64,000 nucleotides of DNA from Macrothele yani (Eukaryota > Arthropoda > Arachnida > Araneae > Macrothelidae), in contig CM076996.1 of the NCBI GenBank assembly GCA_039090855.1, positions 46,094,469-46,158,468 on the forward strand, in the 5' to 3' direction. This document shows, one piece after another, positions 11,278 through 22,680 of this stretch (position 1 is the first letter of the stretch; each line of letters starts with the position of its first letter). The notes beneath the pieces are model-generated. The model was given only the letters and a program-made list of their open reading frames with translations, did no database searches and was not told where the DNA came from. The position numbers and the translations under genes were made by a program.

Positions 11278-14267
11278 GTGGGATATGGTGGACCTACCAC
11301 ACTTGAGAAGGATAGTCCACCACAGAACCGACCTGGACTTTCAAAACGGCATAGGAGAAAGAGATATCGACTGAGTGAATGTAAGATTGGTGTATGGAAT
11401 ACTAGAGGTATAAATGGCAAGATGAATGAGGTGACTGAGGAGTTGAATAAGTATAGATTGGATGCGCTGTGTGTAAGTGAAACCAAAAAGAAGGAAATCG
11501 GGGTAGAAGAAGTGAATGGCATGGTGAGTGTGTGGTCTGGAGTATTGGATAATGTGAGAGGACAGGCTGGTGTAGGTGTGATTTTAAGTGAAAAAATGAA
11601 AAACAATTTTGATTCACTATAGTTGCATAAGTGAAATAATTCTCTGGATTCATTTGAAAGTAAAACTTCAGAGAATTGTAATTGTTGTAGTGTATGCTCC
11701 TTGTGACTCGGAACCTTCTGATAAGAAGGAAGATTTCTGGAATGGGATAAAAGCTGTTTTGAGCCAGTTTGGTGCTAAAGAAAAAGTTATAATAGCAGGG
11801 GATTTCAATGCTAGAGTAGGTGTGCAGAATGCAATTTCTGACAATGTTCTGGGTAAGTTTAATGGTCCTTGTGTGAATGATAATAGTGAAAGATTAATTG
11901 AACTCTGCATTGAGAATGGTTTGTGTGTATCTAATACATTTTTCAACCACAAGTATATCCACAAACATACTTGAGAAAATCGTACTCTTGGTCAAAAGAG
12001 TGTGATAGATTTGTAGATTTTGTTGTCTACGATCAGCGTCTGAAACACTTAGTTGTTGACACCCGTGTGATGAGAGGTGCAGATGTTGGTTCTGATCATT
12101 ACATGGTAGTGTCACAAGTGAAACTTAATGTTGGTTGGAGGAAAAGGAATAGGAAGAGGTGCAGGATAGAAAGAATAAAGGTTGATAGGCTCCTTGAAGA
12201 TCATCAGCATTATTCTGACTTACTCAGAGAATGACTGAAGGAGCTGAAGTCTTGTGAGAAGGATGTATAAAAGAAGTGGAAATGTTTTAAGAACTGTGTT
12301 GTCACTGTTGCTAAAGAGGTCTGTGGCACCACAATAGTGGGTAACAATAAAGGTGATGCTTGGTGGAATAGTGAGATTGAAGAGGCAGTAAAGAGAAAGA
12401 AGGAAGCCTATTTGGGGATGTTGCAAGGTAGAGTTTCTGTGAATGAATATCGCTGTAAGAAGTGTGAAGCTGCTAAGCTGGTTCACCAGAGTAAAGCAAA
12501 AGATAGGAAGGAGAAGGTGGAAAGGCATGAACTGGCTTTTTGGAAAAATAGGAAGTCTTTCTGGAAGTACATGAGACTCAGGAACAATAGGGGAAACAAA
12601 GTTGCAAGTTGTGTGACGAATAAGATCGGGGAAATGATATGGGAGCCCAATGAATTAAATAAAAGATGGGATGAATACTTCTGTGCATTATTAGACCAGG
12701 AAAGCAAAGACGATTCTGAGACAGACGCAGATGATGTCACAGTGAAGGATGGAAGCACAGGAGGGATCTCAAGAGAAGAAGTGTATAAAGCTCTAAAATC
12801 TCTTCAGAATGGTAAGGCTCTGGGAGTTAATGGCATAACTGCTGAGATGTTGAAATAGTGTAATTGACCAGTTAACTGAAATTTGCCAGTTAAGCTGGGG
12901 GTTATGAATGGTCCCTCGGGATTGGAAGGACGCTATTATTGTTTCCTTGTATAAGGAAAAGGTGATCAGACTGAATGCAAGAACTATAGTGGTATTAGCC
13001 TACTAAGTGTGTCAGGGAAAGTGTTTGGTAAGGCTGTTATTGAAAAAGTACGGGGTCTTACATCAGAGAAAGTGGGGATGTTCAGAGTGGTTTTATGCCT
13101 GGTAAAGGCTGCACTAAGCAAATTTTTGCATTACGCGTGATGACTGAAAAGTATCTGACTGTTGGTAAGAAAGGTTTTGCTGCCTTCATAGATTTAGAGA
13201 AAGCTTACGACCGAGTAAATAGGACACTTTTGTGGAAGGTATTGAATGAATATGGGGTTACTCGGAATCTACTTAATAGTGTAAAAGCCATGTATGCTGT
13301 TAGTAGAGCTTGTGTACGAGTGAATGGCGTTTTATCAAAATGGTTTTCTATTGGTGCAGGAGTCATACAAGGTTGTGTAATGTCACCATGGCTGCTTAAT
13401 ATATTTATGGATGTGTGCATGCGTGATGCCAAAATAGATAATAGTGGTTTATGTCTTGGTGATATGTGTGTGTGCAGATTGCTGTATGCTGATGACACTG
13501 TCCTGTTGGCAGAGAGCAAAAGTGATTTGCAGAGTATGTTGTCTCAGATGTACGAAGTTTGCATGAAATTCAAACTGAGTATAAATAAGGGAAAAACCAA
13601 CATTACGGTCTTTGAGAGAGGAACTGGTAGAACTGAATGCAATGTAAGTATAAATGGCACTGTGATTGACCAGGTGAGTGAGTTTGTGTATTTAGGAAGC
13701 ATGTTTGACAGAGAGAACAAATTGGATGGTGAAATTAGTAGGCGAGTGAATTCTTTATTGAAAGTCATAGCTGCTCTGGGAGGTTTTCACAGGAATGATG
13801 GGTTTAGAGGGTCCCACATGGGTGTGTGTGAAATTGTTCCTACTCTGATGTATGATAGTGAAACCTGGGTACTACAGAAGAAACAGAAGTCGCTTGTGTG
13901 CTGGAGAAATGCGTTAATTACGAGGGTTTTGTGGCAAGACATGGTCTGATTGTGTGAGGAATGAAGATGTGTTGCAGTTGTGTGATGTGAAGCAAAATGT
14001 TGTTAGCAAGGTGGAGCTGGCCGTGTTGAAAGAATGAGTGATGAGATGCTTACTAAGAAAATCTTTTTAGCCCAAGTGGCAGGAAGGAAAGTCAGAGGAA
14101 GTCCAAGGAAGACATGGGTGGATCAGATTCAGGAGTATCTGCATGAGAAAAAGATTATGAGTATGAAGTATAAAAGATCTTGTGTACAGCATGTAATGGA
14201 TATCAGTGAAGCCCAAGTTGTATATCAAGATCGCTGCAAATGGATAAGTTTGATACAACAACAGTAA
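11278..14267 (+). pseudogene. LINE ORF2: endonuclease and reverse transcriptase, multiply broken
   Basis: Endonuclease blocks: KIGVWNTRGINGKMNEV and LCVSETKK (11370-11490), VYAPCDSE and IIAGDFNARVG (11690-11830), GSDHYMV (12090). Reverse transcriptase blocks: NGKALGVNGITAEML (12810), FIDLEKAYDRVN (13185), GVIQGCVMSPWLLNIF (13365) and the catalytic LLYADDTVLL (13485), then a thumb region to SETWVLQKK (13860). The reading frame changes near 11610, 11970 and 12860-13095, and stops occur near 12232, 12856 and 13947. The catalytic YADD motif is intact, but the copy cannot make a full protein. The C-terminal part finishes at 14267. Confidence 0.85.
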
Positions 14268-14335
14268 GTAAAAATATCTGGTAGTTTGTATTTCTTTTTG
14301 GAGGTAACCTCTGAATCTCAGAGAACAGCTTAGTG

Positions 14336-14336
<1 letters not shown>

Positions 14337-14366
<30 letters not shown>

Positions 14367-14398
14367 TGTATGTATGTATGTATGTATGTATGTATGTA
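14337..14398 (+). repeat. (TATG)n microsatellite, LINE tail
   Basis: About 15 copies of TATG follow the LINE stop codon by 70 bases. LINEs of RTE and related clades often end in short tandem repeats rather than poly(A), so this is probably the 3' end of the element. Confidence 0.9.
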
Positions 14399-14416
14399 GT
14401 TACTTGAAAATATATT

Positions 14417-14850
14417 GTCCTGAGTGATGTAATGGTTATTATACACAGCTAGAAGTTCAAAAATCCACTTCAGTGACACAATAGTCTAAGAGCTGGCTTC
14501 TGATTGTTAGCCCGAGTGAGTCTGGGTTTGAATCCCAGTTGAGGCATGGGTGATGTGTTTCACTTATGGCACTGTCTCTCTCTCCCTTTCCCAGAACCAG
14601 TGCTTCTATATAGATCAGGTATGGATGACTGCTTATGGCCATTAGAGTTCCTCACAGTGGTTGTTAATTCTCCCCCCCCCCCCAAAAAAAAAAATAAAAC
14701 CGGAAAATGCAGGTTTGAGTCCTGTTTCACATGACAGCATAATTTTCAAGCCTTGTGCCTATTTGGCAACATGGAGAACAGTTAATTGCAGCACCCTATA
14801 CCAAAAGTGATGAGCTTACTAACCATTATTCCCTGTATTTATGAAAATGA
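14417..14850 (+). mobile_element. tRNA-derived SINE, family B, interrupted
   Basis: The head gtcctgagtgatgtaatgg (14417-14460) and the body aaatgcaggtttgagtcctg through aattttcaagcc to about 14850 are the two halves of a second SINE family. They are separated by the family A SINE at 14461-14698. The complete copy at 54683-54845 shows that the two halves belong together: it has gtcctgggtggtgtaac, then aaatgcaggtttgattccc and aattttcaag in one piece. Confidence 0.65.
14461..14698 (+). mobile_element. tRNA-derived SINE, family A
   Basis: Same family as 8415-8682: B box gggtttgaatccc near 14522, a short ctctctctctccc stretch, ccagaaccagtg, a gactgcttatggcc block and gagttcctcacagtgg, ending in a C-run and an A-run. 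It sits inside a family B SINE. Confidence 0.8.
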
Positions 14851-15683
14851 CTTTAGCATTGAGATTTCTCTGACATTTATCTGAGGAACTATGACTCCGA
14901 GCTGGGATCTGTTTCTCAGGATTGAATGGTCATTGCAATAAGGCAGAAGCGAATTCTCAACTAGTAAAATATAATATAAATTCAGAATCCTATGCTTCAG
15001 TTACTTAGAAACATTTTGTCCTCAATGGTGCAGTGGTACATGTACTTGGAACAGAAAATGGAAGGTGAACTTTCAAACTTTTTGAGAAGTTAAATACATG
15101 CATAGCACTTAAGTGCAGAGCTTCTGTTTAAAAAGGCAAGGTAATCTACAATGGGAAAAAAGTGTTTGGCAAATGCAAATAGCAAGAGACTCACTCACAG
15201 TTTCTCAGACATTCAACTCATAATTACTGTCTCTAGGCATAAAATGATCCACAAATCAAATTTATTTGGTACGAAGATGAAAAATACAGGAAAAGTACCA
15301 TTGGTAAATGTCATAGCAGAAAGGTTCCCAAGGAATGCATCCTTAAGGATACTAGATTTTTCTATATGTTTCCACAGTATACCCACTAGTTCTTTTAACC
15401 AGATGCAGCACTCCAGCTTTTCATAAGTATTCATAAAATCCTTAAGGACATTAGAGTTCCCAGAGGTGTTGAGGTAAGTACTGATTAATAGCATCTATTA
15501 GAATCTATTTCCAAGTAATTAGGATACCATCAACAGTGGCATTACTTCTCTTTTTATGTATACATTTTTTTGTAAAAAAATGAGCCACTATTTCACACAA
15601 CGATGACAGCAGCAGAGCACACAGACACACACACACACAAACCACAACAACAACAGCAGCCCTTTTAATATAGGGAAAAAGTA
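14851..15683. other. no gene recognised
   Basis: AT-rich intron. A short piece at about 15020-15060 (gtcctcaatggtgcagtgg) resembles the head of the family B SINE. A CA-rich and CAA-rich low-complexity patch lies at about 15615-15660. Confidence 0.4.
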
Positions 15684-15872
15684 TAGGGTGTGTCTAAAGT
15701 CTTTCCCTGATTATGATAAATCATATAAAATGAACTGAGCTAGTTAGACATACACAGTTTGTTGTATTGATTGGGTGATATTATCAAGTTGTTTGTTCAT
15801 TGTACTTTTGGAACAATAGGTGGCACTGCACATCTGCAGCATAGTTTGTAGTTGAAAACATCAGTCGGCGAA

Positions 15873-16925
15873 ATGATGTCTATGAAGGAGAAGGCTAATC
15901 GTGTTCTCTGGTTCATGAAACCAAATCTGCAATTTCAGTGCAGAAGAAGTTTAGGCATGAGTATGATAGAGGTCTGCCTGATGTGAAGAGCTTTACAAAC
16001 TGGTATCAAAAGTTTAAACAGATGGGCAGTGTCGGTGACCATGCAAGAAGTGGAAGACCTTCCATTAGTGAGGAAACTGTCGACACCATGCATGATGCAT
16101 TCATACAAAGCCTGAGGAAATCAATTCGTCATGCCTCTAGTGAACTGGGAATACTTATAAAGTCAGTGCACTGCATTTTAAGAAAGTGGCTTCATTTTTA
16201 TGCATACAAATTGCAAATTGTTCAAGTCTAGGAGCCTAATGATGGGCCCAGAGGCCCATCATTAGGCTCCTAGACTTGAACGCAATGGATATTCTTGAAC
16301 GAATAGATGAAGATAATGATTACCAGAAGCGGATTTGTTTTTCAGATGAATCAACTTTTTATACCTCAGGTAAAGTAAACACGTATAATGCCCATATCTA
16401 GGGTTAAGAAAACCCACATGTGGTTTTGGAGAAACAGAGGGACAGCCCTAAATTCAATGTTTGGTGCGGACTAATGCACAACAAAGTAATTGGACTGTTG
16501 TTTTTTATTGAGCCCACCATTACATCAGGATTTACCTCGACATGATGCAGCTGTATGTTGCACCTCAATTGGAAGAGCTGCAACCATGGGCAATGTTCCA
16601 GCAGGATGGTACACCCCCATACTGGGGTGTACCTGCCCGTCAATTCTTAGATGGCAAATTCCCTAACAGATGGATAGGCAGAGATGGTCCCATACCCTGG
16701 CCACCAAGATCCCCAGACATTACGCCCCTTGACTTCTTTTGATGGGGCTACATTAAGGATCAAGTTTATGCAACATCAGTTGCAGATATTAACACTTTGA
16801 AGGGAAGAATAACTGAAACATTTGTGACCATCACAGATGACATGTTGCAGCAGACATGGAAAGAGATAGAGTACCAACTGGATGTCCTCCGTGTAACAAA
16901 AGGAGCCCACGTTAAGGTATACTAA
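15873..16925 (+). pseudogene. DD41D transposase, inactivated
   Basis: Starts MMSMKEKAN and ends near GAHVKVY. The N-terminal helix-turn-helix region reads DVKSFTNWYQKFKQMGSVGD, then GRPSISEETVD. The first catalytic motif is CFSDESTFYTSGKVN (about 16335), the second is FQQDGTPPYWGV (about 16597), and the third is WPPRSPDITPLDFF (about 16700-16740). Forty-one residues separate the second and third Asp, hence DD41D. In-frame stops, a stop straight after LDFF, and a palindromic insertion at 16221-16280 break the frame. The three catalytic Asp codons are still present. Confidence 0.85.
16221..16280. repeat. perfect 28-bp palindrome inside a transposase frame
   Basis: Arms 16221-16248 and 16253-16280 are exactly complementary around a 4-base loop (caga). 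The left arm is the expected coding sequence (the QV-EPNDGP region of the transposase). The right arm is its inverted copy. Related transposases have no such palindrome, so it arose in this copy. Confidence 0.95.
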
Positions 16926-17142
16926 TGACCCGGAAAAAAACTCTGGATTTCAGGTAAGCTATATTGAAAAAAGGTATGTGTCAAACGAGTGTGGTTCATT
17001 TTATATGATTTATCGTAATCAAGGAAAGGCTTTAGACACACCCTGTATAATTAAAAGCCTCATAAAATTTTCATTAAAATTTTAATGTACTCCATAATTC
17101 TTAACTACATTTTTTCGTGGAACAAAAGATATCACAACACAC

Positions 17143-17373
17143 CTGTTTTTGCTTGTCTCTCACTGCCTGCTAAATCAACTAAATTTAATTTTCCTTGTTT
17201 AATATGCTCTCCAGAATTTTCCATCTCCAACATTTCTAAATGTATGGTGAAAATGGAATGACTTCTTGAGGAATCAGCATTCATGAGAGTGGATCCCACA
17301 GAACGATTTTTCCAGCCAATTTCCATAACTTCTTCACATTCTCGTGTATTGTGCACAGGATGAAGGGACAAAC
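17143..17373 (-). CDS. KIF17-type kinesin, exon with switch I and switch II (partial gene)
   Basis: Third recognised motor exon. The acceptor is ttttTAG before 17373 and the donor is GTGTG after 17143; both ends split a Gly codon and match the neighbouring exons in phase. It reads [20 protein letters not shown], then [22 protein letters not shown] with the switch I motif NxxSSRSH, then [18 protein letters not shown] with the switch II motif DLAGSE. These are nucleotide-sensing parts of the motor and all key residues are present. A DD41D transposon ends 98 bp from its donor, and the upstream intron is 29.3 kb. Confidence 0.95.
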
Positions 17374-18512
17374 CTAAAAATTAAAAAAAAAGTCAGAGCA
17401 CGTTTTTTGCAGCGTTTTTCAAAAGAAAATCTTCAAATAAAAATCTCAACCAAACGAATAATTAAATGACTTGAAGAAGAAACAAGAAACAAAATTCTTA
17501 TTCTTGACTTCCATGGAGTAAAAAAAAAAAAAAAAGCAATAGTTCAGACTATGCTAGTTCATAAAACCTGAAATGAAAGCAATAATAATCATGCAGCAGA
17601 ACAACACATTGTGTTAATTATTATCAAACATACATAACAGTTCAAGTAAAATGTAAGAGTTAACTGCTGTACATATAAATGGATATGCAAATAAAGAAAA
17701 AGGAAAGACAGAGGGAGGAAGAGCAATAGTAAAAGAGAATCTACATCCTAAAATGCTCACATTCATTAAATCTTCAACTACTAGTGAGAACCAAAAACAC
17801 AGACGAGAGTAATTTTGTACAACCTGAATCTTGCAAAGTATGTGTGATACCAAATTTACAAACTGTGTCTTGAAGATGATAGGTGTGCTCCTCAAGATAC
17901 TTTGTAACTCATATCCTGAAGAGGACAGCCATATCTATAATTAATCCTGTGCTAATAATCTCTGATTCCACCAACAAGCTTATCCCGTAATTGGAAGTTT
18001 TCTACAGCCCGAGCACCTTCCCAACAAAATAAAGAAAGCCATCCCACCAAGTGGGCTCAGAGTTCCGAAATTACATGGAAAATGAAAAACCTACAAAACA
18101 GAATCTATTTGTCAAATTGTTTTGAAGATCAGCTACCCCAGTTATCAAATTAGAGAATAATTTATTTCAGTTTCTGTCACCTCCATTTATTAATGGTGGA
18201 TATTGTGCCAGCAGATTGATAAAAGTTAAAGTTATTCAACAGTATGGAAACTTTGAACACAATTTTTCACTTCGCTTGATGGCTAGCCTTGATATACTAA
18301 ACTTCTCTATCTTAATACTCATTACTCGGGCTACAAATGTAACAGAAACTAAACTAAACACTTCAAAGACACTTCATCAAATTGAAATTGATCATATTTT
18401 TAAAACCTTGACATGTATGTCCAAGAATAGCTATTTTAACTTCAACCACACTGACCATAATAAAAAATGGCAGCATAACCATGAGGTCCCATAACACTAC
18501 CTAACATATATA
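17374..18512. other. intron sequence, no gene recognised
   Basis: AT-rich sequence with an A-run near 17520 and no coding or repeat structure that I could identify. Confidence 0.4.
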
Positions 18513-18736
18513 CACAGGCTGTTGCATAAAAAATGAGAGTAATTTTTGTTGAGTTGGCAACAGTGCAAAGGGAGAAAATAACCATGCAGATGACTACCTG
18601 AATTAAGGAAGTACATATGGCAACAGTTATTAGCCATGGCAGATGATTCTGGTTTTGTTATTGGGCAGCTGTTTAAGGAACGTCTGCATTTCGCCATACA
18701 GCTATAGAGGTAAGTGATTCAGAGTTAAGAAGTGAA

Positions 18737-19223
18737 ATGCGTTGTGCGATAACATTTTGCTATCATTTGGGTGAAATGGCTCCAAAAACAGTTGATTTAA
18801 TGAAAAAAGTTTACAAAGATAAATGTTTGGGTGAGTCAACGATTTGTCGATGGCACTATGATTTCAAAAAAGGAGGTTTGTTGGCAGAACATGATCTTAG
18901 GCCTGGTCGACCTGAAAGTGTTGTTACACATGTATTGTTAGCACTGTTTGGGCAATCCTGCAAGAAGATCGACGAATGATGCGTGAAGACATAGCAGCGT
19001 CAACTAATAATTCAAAAACGTTGGCATTCCGCATTCTATGCGACAAATTACTGCTGCATCGTGTATGTTCCAGATGGGTACCTTATCACCTGATGAGAGA
19101 ACAATTGTTACTCAGAGTTCAGGTGTGTCATGAGTGGAAACAAATGTCTGCGAAGGATCCAAACTTTCTGAACACAGTAATAACTGCCGATGAAATATGG
19201 GTCCACTATTTCGACTCCCTCAC
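18737..19223 (+). pseudogene. mariner transposase, 5' half
   Basis: Begins MRCAITFCYHLGEMAPKTVD, then a helix-turn-helix region (CLGESTICRWHYDFKKGG), RPGRPE, and after a stop near 18977 continues REDIAASTNNSKTLAFRIL. The first catalytic motif is intact as ITADEIWVHYFD (normally TGDETW). The P-like element interrupts it within the codons for DSLT. The remainder is at 29902-30438. Confidence 0.85.
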
Positions 19224-19536
19224 CAAAGAATATCTAAACTGATAAGAAGGTAAGGCTCAGCGAGACGTAACTAGCGCCACTATATTATGCGGCAAAGAAT
19301 CATTACACGGAAGCCAACATTACAGGCTGATGCCGCAGCTTTGGTTGGCTTTGGCCGCAGGATGCCGGAGCAGACTGAGTTGGACTGAGCATGCGTGTTT
19401 GTGTTCAAAGAATATAAACGTTTGTTTGTGTTGGCGTTTTGTTCAAAGGTTTCTGCGTTTATAGCTCAGTCGTTTCAGCAAATAATACATATTTGGTTTC
19501 AGTGATCTGCAATTGTACCGTCTGTATCAAGCAAGC

Positions 19537-19571
19537 ATGTCTTTGATGGAAGAAAATGATAAATCTACCAG
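19537..19571 (+). CDS. P-like THAP protein, exon 1
   Basis: Encodes MSLMEENDKST and the first two bases of an Arg codon, followed by a donor GTGAGT. I chose this start because it is in phase with the THAP exon at 23127 and gives the usual short leader before the first zinc-binding Cys. The start is inferred from phase only. The intron to exon 2 is 3.6 kb and holds a SINE, an excision-like scar and a hAT fragment. Confidence 0.65.
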
Positions 19572-20078
19572 GTGAGTAATTACGGGTTTTTTTTTCATTC
19601 TGCTTTAAGTGTTATTAAAGGAATCTTTTGAGCCTTACAAGATTCTTGTTCCATTATATGCATGTTTACATGAAGAAGAGGTTAAATAATTTTCCTCGCC
19701 TTTACCTACAATCATTCTCAATATTCTGTTTTGTAAGGATTCACAGATGATTAAGGTTACAAGCTACATGTGAATCTCACATATTCTCCTACCTAATGTT
19801 TACGCTTTGTGGGAACCCACCCACCATTCCATTGTTTTGCTACTGAGAATTACACGCAAACAATTTTTAATACAAAGTACCAAACCACGAATCCCATGGA
19901 AATTCAAAACCAGCCTCATCATATTTGACATTTAAGGTATATTGTAAATATACCTTATATATTCATGCCAAGCAACATAGTTGGTATTACTATAAAGTAG
20001 TTAGTTATCTTTAGGTATTTATGTGCTAATTGCACATTAGCATCAAAGGATGTAAACTTAGCATGATTACCCCTGATC

Positions 20079-20123
20079 ATGTGGCCAAAGAATATAAATC
20101 AGTTCGATATTCTTTGATGTGGC
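20079..20123. repeat. probable P-type excision footprint
   Basis: The 7-bp repeat atgtggc (20079-20085 and 20117-20123) flanks 31 bases made of CAAAGAATAT, 11 bases and ATATTCTTTG. The two decamers are exactly the terminal repeats of the surrounding element. Two target copies around about 15 bases from each end are what P-element excision with a 17-nt staggered cut is known to leave. Confidence 0.75.
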
Positions 20124-20851
20124 CATGCTGATGCATCTGCAGTGCAATATGAAACGTAATTTTTATAATTGTTCCATATAAACCAAACACCCCTAAAATC
20201 GGGTTGATCAAAAATTATGTATAGTATATTTTGGTTAGTATTGAAAATGGGAAATTTGTGTAAGCTGTTTAATGCAATTGAACTTCCTGTTCATACCACC
20301 GAAATCACGCAGGTAATTTTTTTACTTTAAGGTACCTTTCTACAATCGATATGCTGATGTTGTGGTGGGAAACTAAGCAAAGTTTAAGAGTATATTTAAT
20401 GTGTACACAACTTATTAATTTTTTCCTTATTTGTGGTTTTGTTTGTTGTTGCACCTGGTAGTACTTCAGAATATTTGTGTTACACGTGTAAGTTATGTGT
20501 CACAATATTTATTTTACCTGGGTGTTAGTTCTGTGGACAATATAGATCATTAGCAGGACAAATTGGTTATACAATATGTTTTTCCCAAGGTTCCTAAGAC
20601 CACAGTCAGAGCTGTGACATACAACATTCAGGCGGGCAGTTGAAAAAAACGAAACAACAAATACAGTTCATAACTCCGGTTTAAGCATAGCAACTGGGTA
20701 CAGCCTATGCATAACAAAGTAACAATTTAGCAAAATTAAATTTCTAAACTTAACATTAGTTGACATAATGTCATACCCATTCAGTTATAATAATGTACCT
20801 CTTTCACAAGGTAATAACATTTCGTGATTTCATATGTAATTTTTGGTTATG

Positions 20852-21062
20852 CTCACCTCAGAGTCAGAGGTGCAACACTATTCCACACAATGGCCTCTGA
20901 TCATTCATCCAAAAGGGTGGGTTTGAATCCCGGTGATGCGTGGATGCTGTGTTTGCCTTACGGCACTTTCTCTCTCCCTTCCCTGTAACCAGTTACCCTA
21001 AATTACAGGCAGGCGAATGCTTGCTCATGGTGGTCGTTACACCTGCAATCAAAGAAAAAGGA
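20852..21062 (+). mobile_element. tRNA-derived SINE, family A
   Basis: Matches the family A consensus from gcctctgatcattc through gggtttgaatcccggtg (B box), tctctccc, ccctgtaaccagttaccc, and gtggtcgttacacctgcaatc to a short A-rich tail. It lies in intron 1 of the P-like gene. Confidence 0.82.
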
Positions 21063-21854
21063 ATTTCCCACACAACTATTCTTTTAGACACCCTCCCGCA
21101 ATATTTCAGCTGAACACGTAGGGAGTCATCTAAGCATATTAGACAGTACTAAAGACATGCTATTATTATAATTATAGCTTAAAAGATGAGAGAGAAAAAT
21201 TCCTTGTCAGTTTATAAAATAAAATTCATAGACATGCTGTCATTTGATTGCTGTCATTTCTGACACCAAAAAAAAAGAAAAAACTACATAAGTTAAAATT
21301 GCCAGGAAGTAGTAACCTGCCATAGAGATTTGTATCCATGGTGCCCATGTGATTTATACTGAATAAATGCTATGTACAAGTAAGCTGCACCTGAAAAAAT
21401 TTTTCTCCAGTACCCACCTAAAGACAACGTTACTACTTTGCCTTAAGAGGTGCATGTTTAAATTTAAGCATTTTATTTCCTCTTTTAAGGGTTTCTAGAA
21501 TTTGCTACAGTACATTTGAATTGCTAGCCACTTAAACAAAAAAAAATTCCTCTTTAAGTAAGAGCTCATTTGCTACATCACCCAAATGGCAAGCATATAA
21601 CTTTTCCTCTGATCTTACATAACTGTCAGTGGCTCAACTGGAATTAAATTAATTCAAGTGATCACACTGTTCCAATATCCTCCAGCTCACTGGTTAGAAA
21701 ACATCCTTTTTGTTTTAATGGCACTTAGCCACTATGAGATAATTTCATGAGATATATTTAGGTATTTTTATGTGCAAACTTGATATATCTTCAAAGAATA
21801 GGTAATTTTATGTGCAAACTTCACATGTGCATGATCACCACTAGTCATGTTGTA

Positions 21855-22680
21855 AGGCCGTAGCCAGGAATTTATTCAGGGGGGGGGGATTGTATCCGGA
21901 AAATATTTCTTTCTTTTCATAATTGAATGGAAATTTCAATTTTTAGTTTACAATTCCAAAAGCTATAACACCCCTTCCCTCCCCCACCCATTTTTGAGAT
22001 TAGTAATTGTAAAATTTTTCTTCATCAATGTGCATTAATTGTAAAATTGCCGCCTATAAATTTGCAATAAACATAGATCAAACCCAACACGAGGTACTTA
22101 CTTTAGATAACTATTTTTAATGATTTAACAAATTATGTCGCACCAGTGTTTTGGAACCAACAATTACAGTATGTATTGGTAGAAAGTTTTAAATTTTAAG
22201 GCAAACATTAAAACATTTAACATAGGTATAATACAATTTGTACAAATCATCAAATTAAAGGAATTTTTACATTAAGAAGAACAAGTAAGATTTGCCTTTT
22301 CACTCGCGTTATAAAAAATTAGCGAGCCTTGAATATTTAACAAACCAATTTAAAAGTTCGTCTGGTTGCACCTCAGTTTTCCAATGGGCTGCTAAAACTG
22401 ATAATCTACTCAGTCTGTTTTCTCCCGTTGAGTTTCTTAAATATGTCATCAATTGTCTAAGTGTTGAAAATGTACTTTCTGGCAGAGCTGTGGAAATCGG
22501 AATTATAGCAAGAATCTGTAACAACGTGTGTGAGTGGGAGAAAAGGTTTCAGTCGCATTGTAAAATGGCCTGTATTGCATTACCAGGTCTTGATTTAACG
22601 TCTATGTTGATCCATTTGTTCCGCCAAACAGACAATGAGATTACTGCTCTCTGGAAGTATGTGTTTTCATAAAATCCTTT
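21855..22680 (-). mobile_element. hAT-type fragment in intron 1 of the P-like gene
   Basis: The left edge has gccgtagccaggaatt followed by a run of nine G, a pattern that looks like a transposon end. The coding part on the minus strand is given separately. The right end and target duplication were not found. Confidence 0.5.
22309..22650 (-). pseudogene. hAT transposase C-terminal dimerisation region, fragment
   Basis: The minus strand reads LAIIPISTALPESTFSTLRQ, then LMTYLRNSTGENRLSRLSVL and LLNWFVKYSRLANFL. This is the conserved C-terminal hAT dimerisation pattern (P-S-x-E-R-x-F-S-x-L followed by a Y/W-LR-s-t-x-x-x-R-L block). Only this end of the protein remains. An open frame on the opposite strand over the same bases is a shadow. 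Confidence 0.75.

Larger units (their letters stand above)
10992..14398 (+). mobile_element. APE-type non-LTR retrotransposon (LINE), decayed
   Basis: A LINE with apurinic-type endonuclease followed by reverse transcriptase, ending in a (TATG)n tract that looks like its 3' tail. The 5' end is approximate; the non-coding leader seems to begin near 10992. The domain order and the C-terminal RGSPRKTWVDQI-like segment resemble RTE-related elements often labelled endonuclease-reverse transcriptase in insects. The exact clade is not certain. It lies in the intron between the third and fourth kinesin exons, in antisense orientation to the gene. Confidence 0.8.
15684..17045 (+). mobile_element. Tc1/mariner-superfamily element, DD41D spacing (rosa-like)
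   Basis: Bounded by TA at 15682-15683 and 17046-17047. Inverted repeats of about 50 bp: the left end reads tagggtgtgtctaaag, the right end in reverse cagggtgtgtctaaag, both running on to gataaatcatataaaatg. It is 1362 bp long. The right end lies 98 bp from the splice donor of the kinesin exon at 17143-17373. Confidence 0.88.

Noticed and set aside
22292..22672. 126-codon forward open frame
   Set aside because: The opposite strand carries the hAT C-terminal motif, so the forward frame is a shadow.
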